From: Typha latifolia
Taxonomy: Eukaryota; Streptophyta; Magnoliopsida; Poales; Typhaceae
Length of the DNA stretch: 64,000 nt
Direction of reading: 5' to 3'
Assembly (NCBI GenBank): GCA_019914945.1
Contig: CM034100.1
Span: 571,209-635,208, forward strand
Shown piece after piece: positions 37,093 to 45,561 of the stretch (positions are counted from its first letter, which is position 1; every line of letters starts with the position of its first letter). Made by a program: the position numbers and the translations under genes. The notes under the pieces were generated by a model, which saw nothing but the letters and a program-made list of their open reading frames with translations, did not search any database and had not been told where the DNA came from.

Positions 37093-38335
37093 GAGGGTAG
37101 ACCCAGAAAGGGAATTCTCTTTGCAATGGCTCCTGGACGAGGCTCAAACGTTGGGTCCGGTCCCTTTGCTAGATCGGATCACGGCGCTGCTCACTCACCA
37201 CGAACTGAAACGCATAGATCTCCAACTCGTCCTCAGAAATCTCAAGACCCTGCAGCAAACGCTGAGCAATTGCCACACCCAAGCTTTTCTTAAAGCCGTG
37301 CAGCCTCTTCTTCTTCTAACGAAGGAGGAGGATCGGGAGGTGGGGGAGGGGGAATGGCCTTATGTCATCGCCGCCAGGGAGATGGTTTACGCACTCACTA
37401 CATCGGCCGGCTTGGACGCCATCGTCGCGGTGGTCGCCCCACAGGCAGACGACGCCTCGGAACACGTGAGAGACGCCGCAGCGAGGACGTTCGGCGTGGT
37501 GGCTTCCGCGTTAGGGATTCCTGAGGTCCTCCCGACTCTGCAAGGTTTCTTAACATGTACGGTTGCCCCTCGAGTTCGCTGCACCGGCCTTAGGATGGTG
37601 GAGCAGATCGCCATCACGACGGGATGCGCCGTCGGGCCGCACATTACGACCCTCGTAGATATCATCGAAGCCGGCCCTACGACTATCGAAACAAAGACGC
37701 ATATTCTGGCGGCACTTGCAGCCCTCGCTGAAGCGGCCGTGCCGCCCTACGGCTTGGCCGCCTTTGAGGGTTGGTGTTTAAATTTTAATCTTTTGCAGGC
37801 AATGAACTACTACAGCGGCGAGGAGTACATGCTCTACTTGCAGCTGCATTGCTCCATCGTTTCTCTCCTATCTCCCGTTGAAAACAAAAGGTGGTATGTT
37901 TATATGGTCGTCAATAATTTTGGCGAGGCCTTAGTGATGGCCGAACGCCGCTGCGTATCGACTGGCCTCAAGGGCCTCAAGCGAGCTCTTCCTCTCATGA
38001 AGGTGCTACTCCGAACGGATCCGCTCGGTCGACTGCAGGTTGAAGATCATTTACAAAAGCTTGTGTGGAGGATGTGGGGATGGAGAGGGGCGATCGATCG
38101 GCGAGACTACAAGCTGCTCCTGGATGCTTCGGTTGCGTTAGTAGACGCTGTGGGAATGACATTTATCCGCCGAAGCATTCAGATGTATTTTTTTAAAAGG
38201 AGCCCAGAATATAGGACAATGGTTTGTCAGATAATTGAAAAGGCTGTCGATAGCTCGTGTTGCTCCAGTGATGCTGCTGATCAATTCGGGGAAGTTCTTC
38301 AGGACGTCGAGTACTTGTTCTTATCTGATTTTTAG
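36866..38335 (+). CDS. Truncated, intronless SF3B1-like HEAT-repeat protein
   Basis: A single 489-codon frame. From about residue 48 it aligns by eye with the N-terminal HEAT repeats of splicing factor 3B subunit 1: VRDAAARTFGVVASALGIPEVLPTL for VRNTTARAF.VVASALGIP..LPFL, GLRMVEQIAITTGCAVGPHITTLVDIIE, AALAALAEAAVPPYG, then WRGAIDRRDYKLLLDASVALVDAVG for the MALDRRNY block and YRTMVCQIIEKAV near the end. SF3B1 is about 1260-1300 residues; this copy keeps only the middle third, lacking the N-terminal U2AF-type ULM region and the C-terminal repeats that contact PHF5A and the branch site. It stops naturally by TAG. The likely ancestral start is the ATG at 37004 (residue 47, MMSEEER), since the first 46 residues fall in duplicated leader DNA. 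It is intronless, as I recall the Arabidopsis SF3B1 gene to be. The frame is open for 1.47 kb, so it may be functional; a pseudogene in early decay is the alternative. Confidence 0.8.
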   Translation: MRKRQGSKRKNNYIMSSHMEISTTRKPKGGVLLLPRSRVSIYREHKMMSEEERQELGWLGMYFHDLLLDLVFDTGTRVDPEREFSLQWLLDEAQTLGPVPLLDRITALLTHHELKRIDLQLVLRNLKTLQQTLSNCHTQAFLKAVQPLLLLTKEEDREVGEGEWPYVIAAREMVYALTTSAGLDAIVAVVAPQADDASEHVRDAAARTFGVVASALGIPEVLPTLQGFLTCTVAPRVRCTGLRMVEQIAITTGCAVGPHITTLVDIIEAGPTTIETKTHILAALAALAEAAVPPYGLAAFEGWCLNFNLLQAMNYYSGEEYMLYLQLHCSIVSLLSPVENKRWYVYMVVNNFGEALVMAERRCVSTGLKGLKRALPLMKVLLRTDPLGRLQVEDHLQKLVWRMWGWRGAIDRRDYKLLLDASVALVDAVGMTFIRRSIQMYFFKRSPEYRTMVCQIIEKAVDSSCCSSDAADQFGEVLQDVEYLFLSDF

Positions 38336-38340
38336 TGTAG

Positions 38341-39053
38341 CTCTTTTCTTCTTCTTCTTCTTCTTCTTCTTTTCCATAGCTGTTGGTATTAGTATGTAGT
38401 TGTGTTTCTTATCTAGATTGTTTTTTTTTAATCTTGTGTCATTTGCTTTATCGTTTATTTATCGTTTAAGAAGTTGCAGTTGCGAAACAAAATCGGACTT
38501 TGTCTATATCGAGATGACTCCGCTAGCTCTTTGCCTTTTATAAATTTCCATAGTTGTTCATATTAGTATGCACTTTGCCTTTGATCAATATAATAGTTGT
38601 GTTTCATATGTCAATTGTGTACACTTTGTCTTGTTTATTTTGCCATTTATCATTTAGAACAAAACAGTTAATCTAACTTCCCAATCCGGAAGCTAAGTAT
38701 ATCTATTGAAAAGTCTCCACTCTTTTCTTTTATTTTCATAGTTGTTAGTATGAGTATGTTCTTTACATTTGATCAATAGCTAATTAAACTTTCCAATCTA
38801 GAAGTTAAGTGCCACGCGGACCGTGTCTCTAGAAAAGTCTCTACTCTTTCATTCTATTCTACGGTTGTTAGTATTAGTATGTACTTTGCAGTTGATCAAT
38901 ATAATAGTTGTGTTTCTTATGTCAATTGAGTATCATTCTCTATTGTTTGCTTTCTCGTTTATCATTTAGAAAGTTGCAGTTGTGAAACAAAATGGCTAAC
39001 CTAACTTCCTAATTAAGAAATTAAGCGCCACACAGACTTTGTCTATCGAAAAG
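38341..39053 (+). repeat. Four degenerate tandem units of about 125-205 bp downstream of the SF3B1-like gene
   Basis: Units begin near 38341, 38520, 38720 and 38847. Each has a CT/TTC-rich start, the words GTTGTTAGTATTAGTATG, TTTGATCAATATAATAGTTGTGT, ATCATTTAGAA, CTAACTTCC.AAT..GAAG.TAAG and TCTA..GAAAAGTCT, with indels. Unit 3 lacks the middle. Unit 1 begins immediately after the stop codon, so the 3' UTR itself is made of repeat. A TTC run is at 38346-38372. Confidence 0.75.
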
Positions 39054-39170
39054 ACAGCCCACAATATTTTTACATTGCAATATGCACTTAATCCTCAATT
39101 ATGCTCTATAACCGTGAGTTGTGATTACAAATCTAAAAGACAATAATCTTCTTCTTCTTTTTTTTGTAGG

Positions 39171-39317
39171 TTCATAAGATTACCTCTGAGAAGCAGAAAG
39201 CTTCTTCCTCACATGTCAGTTTCAAGTGATTCAAGAGATGCATGCATACTGGATGGACATCTTTGCAATCAAATTGGCTCAGGATTGAGCTCTTCTGATG
39301 AGTTGTCCCTTTTGTAG
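39171..39317 (+). pseudogene. Exon-like open stretch after a strong acceptor, possible gene relic
   Basis: A long pyrimidine run ending in TAG at 39167-39169 is followed by 48 open codons and a TAG stop (39315-39317). The translation ends HLCNQIGSGLSSSDELSLL, which looks like ordinary protein, but I do not recognise it and found no upstream exon on this strand. It could be the last exon of a lost gene or a chance open frame. Confidence 0.2.
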
Positions 39318-40089
39318 CAACTCATTGTCCAGGCTGTGATAGCTAAAGCTCAGGAATGGCTTTAGCTTAAGACTTGAAGTGATTATGACCTGCACTAACT
39401 TAGCTAACAGCTAGCATTCGCCGGCCTTTATTTTGAATGGATTTATTCCTGGTTCCTTTGCTTTGCATTAAGATCTTTCAGGCCACTTCCTAATCCACTG
39501 CAAATGCCAACCTCTACTTTTAAGAAAAGAAATGCTCTTCAAAACTTTCAACGCATGGTAATGGTGGGCCAACGATTTGCTGGTGTTTTCCTGATGAGCT
39601 TTGCCAAAATTAATGCATGTGCATATTTGTACGGAGAAGCATCTAATGATCCATCTCCACTTGCATTTGTGTTCTTATTTATCAACTTTGATGCCATTTC
39701 ATACATGATCAAAGTTTATTATACACCTACTGAGAATTATCATTTGACGTTTTTTTTTTTATCTACTCAAAAGATAAAGTTTTTTTTTTTCTTTGTTTTT
39801 TTAACGGCCATATAGCTTAATACACCGAAAGAGAAGGAAGAGAGTCACACAAAAGATGAGTGAGGCTTTGGAGGACCAAAATGTGTTAAAAAGTAATTGA
39901 ATGGTCTAAATATAAAAATAGGCATATGTTTTTGAGTCCAGAATCTAGATACAATTAATCCTAGTATTAAGAGGAGACTATTTTATTTTTATTTTTATTT
40001 TTATCTTTTACTTGCCAAATCAAACGTGGCGCTTGATGATTGGATCGACTTTACAGTGGGCCCCACAAAAATGACTAGCCGTCAAAGAA
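39318..40089. other. Intergenic region before ADF
   Basis: AT-rich DNA with T runs near 39751 and 39781 and an A/T-rich (TTTTA)n-like stretch near 39985. A small inverted repeat, AGCTAAAGC with GCTTTAGCT nine bases later, lies near 39343. I see no gene. Confidence 0.5.
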
Positions 40090-40098
40090 TATATAAAA
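40090..40098 (+). promoter_or_regulatory. TATA box of the ADF gene
   Basis: TATATAAAA stands about 195 bases upstream of the ADF start codon, leaving a leader of about 165 bases that is CCACC-rich and carries three GATTTC hexamers near 40159-40178. Confidence 0.65.
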
Positions 40099-40292
40099 GG
40101 AACCACCACACCCTCCCTCCCAAATCACCACCACCACCGATCGAAGAGGGCACCGCCTGATTTCGATTTCGATTTCGATCTCAAATCGCAGTTGCTCTCT
40201 TCGAGCCTTTGATCTCGGAGCGTCGACCAGCCTTAGATTTTCCCCGCCGATCTCGTTGCTTTACTCCTCGACTACTACTCCACTTTGCAAGA

Positions 40293-41387
40293 ATGGTAAC
40301 TTTTCTATTTATTGTTTGCTAGGGTTTGTGATCCCTGCACTGCTTTCTTCAAATTTAGATGATCGATCTGTTGTAGACTGCTTTGCTCCGCTGATTCTAT
40401 TAAATCCGTGCGCTTTAAATATGAGGAATTGCCTTGATTGATGTCTCTTTTGGGGGGGGATTATGGAGAGATCCGATCCGATTATTATTTTGGTTGTTTG
40501 AAGAATTTGTGCAATCCTAAGAAGATAATTCTGACGCTGGAGATAGATTCATTTAAGGAGATATTTTTGTAGTTTAGTTCGGTATTTTTTTTAATAAAAT
40601 GAATTAACCGACAAATTTGTCTTCATTAGTTCGTAATAATTTGCTGTTGCGTTTATAGGTATAGACTTGTGGATATCATTCTTGTACTTTTCAATCTATC
40701 TTTATGTTTGTATCCTTTAATGTGTTTATTATTTGAGTTATATGTAAAACTTTGGTCCTTTTGAAATCATACTGATCGAGGTCCGGTCTGGGCTTCTCTT
40801 AGATGTCAGAATTATCTCATAGGGATGCTGTCGGAACTTCTTCTTTTGTACTCTTTTTTTGCGTCACAGGCCAATGCAGCTTCTGGGATGGCTGTAAACG
40901 ATGAATGCAAATTGAAATTTTTGGAATTGAAGGCAAAGAGGACTTACCGCTTTATAGTCTACAAGATTGACGAAAAACTGAAGCAGGTTGTTGTGGAGAA
41001 GCTCGGTGAGCCAACTTTGGGTTATGAGGATTTTTCTGCAAGCCTCCCCGCCAATGAATGCAGATATGCAATATATGACTTTGATTTTGTGACTGAAGAG
41101 AACTGCCAGAAGAGCAAGATCTTCTTCATTGCATGGTATTCCTCTTCCCCTTTTGAGTTTATCCTCGAAACCTCTGAAATAACTCGCAGATTACAGACAA
41201 TTTTCTCTCCTTTTCTTGCCCTATGGTGATGTCCAGGTCACCTGACACCTCGAGAGTCAGAAGTAAGATGCTTTATGCAAGCTCAAAGGATAGGTTCAAG
41301 AGAGAGTTGGATGGTATCCAGGTGGAGTTGCAAGCAACTGATCCTACTGAGATGGGCCTGGATGTTATTAGAGGCCGTGCCAACTGA
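40293..41387 (+). CDS. ADF: Actin-depolymerizing factor (ADF/cofilin)
   Basis: Exons: 40293-40295 (only the ATG), 40870-41135, 41237-41387; 420 nt, 139 residues. ADF binds G- and F-actin, severs and depolymerises filaments, and is regulated by phosphorylation, pH and phosphoinositides in the cytoplasm. An intron right after the ATG is the rule in plant ADF genes, which supports the start. Seen: Ser6 in MANAASG, the regulatory phosphosite; the ADF-H core [21 protein letters not shown] and [26 protein letters not shown]; the actin-binding long helix [19 protein letters not shown]; and the C-terminal [15 protein letters not shown]. From memory it is nearest to rice ADF2-type proteins. Nothing is unusual; the 574-bp first intron may boost expression, as in other ADF genes. 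Confidence 0.97.
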
Positions 41388-42957
41388 GTACTCTTAATTG
41401 CTTGTGCATTGGAGGTATTCTCTCTGCATTTTGGTTGCTTTTATGTATGTTTATAGTCCATGTGATGTTGGATTTAGTTGATGTAGTGTCTGTCGTCCAG
41501 GTTATTAAGTCCTTTACTCCTTTATGATGATTTATTATTTTCTGGAACTTATGTGCAACCAGTATGTACTTGTAGCCTGTTACAAACTAATGAATGTAAT
41601 AGTTTAAGGATCTAGCCAAGAGTCTTCTTTGATGGCATTGGAATGAATGCTCGGTTATGTTATCTTCATTCACCTGCAAACATGAATTTCTTTGTTATGT
41701 TCACAAACTCATGTAATTATACTGGCGCAAGATACCGGGGACATAAATTTGGACCTTTTTTTTATTGTTTTCCTCTGCTGCATGGTCTGCTCCTGCTTCC
41801 AAACCTTTTTCTTTTCTTCCCTCTTGGTTTTGTAGTAATAAGGCACAATTATTATATCAGCAACAAAGGCTGGGAGTAATAGGCGATAAGTGGACTCAGT
41901 TTGTTTTAGAAAATACAAGTAGAATCAGTTTGCGACTCTTTGTTACCTGGACTTGCTTCCAGTTCCTCTATTTCTCTGCTCTATATACTTGCTTTTGCTT
42001 GCAGTCTTAGATTATCCCGTTACTTGATAATCTCAGGTGTTAGTTTATTAATTATATATAAATTACTATATAAAATGGGGATAATATGCTTTCCAGTGCA
42101 ATTAATTTTGCACAACCAACTAGCCTGCTTCTTGACGAGGTACTGTCGACTATTGTAATGATTAGGATAATTTTCATAAATAGATGTCGAAAGGTCTTAG
42201 TGTGGCTCATTTAGGGGAGGATTTGAATCTTTAAAATTAACTCTACATTTTGTATTTTGGTGCTTCGCAGAGTTAGCTTTTTTTTCCCCCCTGGAAGAAA
42301 CAGTGTTGGTTGTCATATCAAGTTTGCACGACTATTGTAATGGTTAGGATAATTGTCTCTCTTTCTCTCCCACCTAGTCACAGGTCACCTTCTCCTGTAA
42401 ACTAATCCTCCATAACAAAAAGGAATTCACAGATAATTATTCAATTGTTGCGATATCGAACTTTCTCTGCAGAGTATAGCAGAGTAGGAGTTATGATGAT
42501 CTTCTGAAACCATATGGTTACAGACGGTTGTATCTTATTTTATTGTGAATTATCAGATGTATAAATAAATAGTATCACATATTGGAAAACACTATTTTTG
42601 CATCTTTAAATAATGAAATAAAATGTTTGTAAAAACTGTACGTTGCAATGTATGATTGAAAAAAGTTAAACCGGAAAGGAAGTGAAAAACAATTCTCTTT
42701 AAATACTGTATAGCTGCATCTGACAGTTTAACCTCTAAAATTACTAGATAAGCGTATAGTTCCTGCAACGTGATAGCCACAAATTGACTGTTGCAATCCG
42801 TATAAGCTAATCTCAAAAGTAAAAGGTAATTGACAGTTCCATTTATCTCAATCAGCAACTCAGATGTCCCATTATCCAGTTTCTTTCACCAATGATTCAA
42901 TATTCAATAATCTCCCAATATATTGCAACAATTGAGTGTGCATTGATTCCTGCATAA
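41388..42957. other. Intergenic region between convergent ADF and RRM genes
   Basis: The ADF 3' UTR takes up perhaps the first 250 bases (AATG/AATAA-type words near 41590). The rest is AT-rich with no supported gene; the short frames on both strands have no family likeness. Confidence 0.5.
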
Positions 42958-44527
42958 TTATCCACACCAACCAATTGTTTTGTTTGTCCTGAAGCCAGCT
43001 TCCGATGATTCCGGTTCAGGTGGTGGCGGTGGTTTTGACTCTCTTGCTTTAGCAGGATCGACAAAGATAACCCAACCATCCAGAAACTTTGCGTTCATCC
43101 CCTGCCGTGCCTTTTCAGCTTCTTCGATAGTCGTATATCTCACGAAACCAAATCCCTTGGATCTCCCAGAGGCTCTATCAGTTATAACTTTCGCTGCACC
43201 AAACAAGTATATAACATTACTTTAAAGCAAAAATGTTCATCGCTAAATAAGTTCATAGCCGAGAAAAGTTCATGTACCTTCGAGAAGTTGGCCATAAGAA
43301 GCAAATGCATCTTTTAGCTTTTCATCTGTTGTTAACCTTGAAAGTCCTGCATTCCATGGAATGAGTGATTAAAACTTGAATAATTTCTTCTTTCTAATCA
43401 TAGTTTGAACTTCCAGGAAGCCTTAAAAGGAACCACAATTCTCATGCTGTTAATGCTGTCCTGGCGATGTAGAAATATATGTAGATTACCAACTTTGCTT
43501 TCAGAATTCAGAGTAAAATACCAAATCACATCAGTCAGATGAAGCTGAAGCAACTATATAGCATCAACTAATAAAAGGACTAAAAGGGAACTGCTATGCA
43601 TCCTTCGATGCAAAAATAATCATATTATAGATAAGGGAGCAAAGAGAGTAAAAACAATTCTCATGCTGTTTGCAGTTTCAAGCAGTAGAAAGACCCAAAA
43701 AAAAAAAAAAAAAATTCATTTTGTATGTGGATTTGAGTGTACTTTATGTTACATGGTGTCCCCCCAAAATACTCTCTCCCATTTAAGTACATACTCGTTA
43801 CACGATAATTTTTTAGAAACCTATAACCCTTCAAGTTTTGTCTGAATGGCACTAGTTAATGTCAGAAATTAAGGCCTACCTCTTTTTGATATTAAGGAAT
43901 CAGAGAACTTTTAAAAGTTTCTGATCCTTAAAATTGCACATCGGTGGTATGAGCGATAGTAAAAGTTAGGATTAAAAAGCATGTAAAGAGGTGTTGATAT
44001 CCAATTCAGTGCAATGCGTCATTTTTGCAAGCCAATAATGTGACAAGAGCTAGTGTCCTTCCTTAAGTAAATCCCACAAACTACAGCAGCTGCAAAGCTA
44101 TCAGTTCTTAAACTTTTTATTTGATCATGTAAGAAATTAGAAAGTATACATCTCCCCCGGCTATTACAAGGAACTATGCCCATCGATTGAATATCAAGAT
44201 ACATTTTTTCCAATCATTTAGTTAACGTGGAAATTTATTGTAGAAACACTAAGTATTTGAAAATAGCGAAGGAATTGAATGCGTCGTAACAAAAATACAA
44301 AGCAAAGGAAATAACTTGGTAAGATAACTGGGAATAAGGAGATCCTAAATCTGACCACTGACGAAGAGCTTCGGCGTGGTTAGGGGAGGAAGGTTCTTGA
44401 TGCTATCGTCGTCCGAGAGGAAGGATGAGCTCTGGCGACTGGGGGAGAAGGGCCATATCCATTGCGTCGCCGAGGAGGAAGACGCCCTAAGAAGGCGGCG
44501 GAGCGGAAGGGAGGAATTGAGCGCCAT
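42958..44527 (-). CDS. Small organelle-type RRM RNA-binding protein (A)
   Basis: Exons in reading order: 44527-44356, 43346-43278, 43193-42958; 477 nt, 158 residues. One RRM follows an N-terminal extension rich in Ser, Arg, Leu and Ala (MALNSSLPLRRLLRASSSSA...), which reads as a mitochondrial or plastid presequence. RNP2 is LFVSGL (54-59) and RNP1 KGFGFVRY (93-100). The tail is short, with a run of five Pro (AKARESKPPPPPEPE). This is the design of plant organelle RRM proteins and small mitochondrial glycine-rich RNA-binding proteins that act in organelle RNA editing, splicing or stability; the exact target is unknown. It stands head to head with a second RRM gene 215 bp away. Intron 1 falls right after VSG in phase 1 and exon 2 is 69 nt, as in that neighbour. 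Confidence 0.9.
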
Positions 44528-44741
44528 TGACGACTGAAGCAGGAGAATAGGAAGAATCTAAAGCCCTAGAACCAGCTTACACGAGTATAAAAGGAAGGCG
44601 TAGCCGCGTCGGCGAGGCGACTGATTTGGGAGTAAACGGGTCGGATCCAGGCTCGTCTCTACCCGAATTAGAGTTTTGGTAGGGGTATTTCAGGCAATAT
44701 GAGGTTTAAAAAGGTTGCGGTTGGGATCTAAGGTATGAAGC
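44528..44741. promoter_or_regulatory. Compact bidirectional promoter between two RRM genes
   Basis: Only 214 bases separate the two start codons. A TATAAAAGG word at 44586 faces the (+) gene and lies 156 bases before its ATG; the (-) gene must have a leader of under about 100 bases or share the same open region. The stretch is richer in G+C than the flanks. Confidence 0.6.
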
Positions 44742-45561
44742 ATGTTCATGTGGAATAGGAAGGCTGTGGAGCTCTCGCTGGTTACTGCTGCCTCGGCGTC
44801 GGCGAGGAGGATGTCTGCTCGGAAGGCTTGCAGTAGATTGTTTGTGGGAGGTAAGAAGTATCAAACTATGACCTTCTCAGTTCTCTATATACGATATCAC
44901 TCTTGTACTTCTTCCAGTGATCTTGGTACTCCACGATCTGTAATATTCCCGGGTTTCTTTTGGAAAATGTCACTAATCTCTCAAGATTTTACGTATTCTT
45001 ACCTCAGTAGTGCGAGGAATGGGTCGGATTGAAAAATAATTTTGGTGTCTTGAGGGAGGTGTAGGTTTGTTGGTTATGTCAGTCGTCTTTCTTGCCCGCA
45101 ATCTGTTTGATTGGTGTACTCTTTTAAGTAAATGTTGAAACGGAGGGTAACAGTCGTGCCTTACTGGGACGCAGGCCTTTCTTATGACACAAATGAAGCT
45201 GCTCTGATGGATGCCTTCTCCCAGCATGGTGAAATTATAAAAGGTAGGTTCCCGCTTTACCTTGTAAGTATGATCCTGTCATGACTACTGATGTCTATTT
45301 ATATGAATCATGTGACAGTCAGAGTAATATGTGATCCAACTACTGGCAAGTCCAAAGGATATGGCTTCGTCCAATTTTTCATGGAAAGTGAGGCTACAGC
45401 TGCACTGCAAAGGATGGATGGTCAGGTGAAATAGATATCTATCTGAACGTCTCTACGTGTTTCATCACCTTGTTGTTACACATTGAGTTCAGGCTTTTTC
45501 CTATTTGTTTCAGCCCCTCGATGGAAGGAATATTCGCATACAATATGCCCACAAAGGATGA
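44742..45561 (+). CDS. Small organelle-type RRM RNA-binding protein (B)
   Basis: Exons: 44742-44850, 45175-45243, 45319-45425, 45514-45561; 333 nt, 110 residues. Nearly all the protein after a 32-residue, Arg/Ala/Ser-rich, acid-poor leader (possible mitochondrial presequence) is one RRM: RNP2 LFVGGL (33-38), RNP1 KGYGFVQF (72-79), ending [15 protein letters not shown]. It is an RNA-binding protein, probably in an organelle; target unknown. A short uORF ATG at 44735 (MKHVHVE, stop at 44758) overlaps the start out of frame, so translation may begin by leaky scanning or at Met3 (44748). Exon 2 is 69 nt with the same phases as in the divergent neighbour, which suggests common descent; the last part is split by one more intron here. 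Confidence 0.85.

Noticed and set aside
39340..39370. Likeness to miR390 (AAGCTCAGGA) with a small stem
   Set aside because: Only ten bases match and the stem is nine bases; it lacks a miRNA-like precursor fold as far as I can see.
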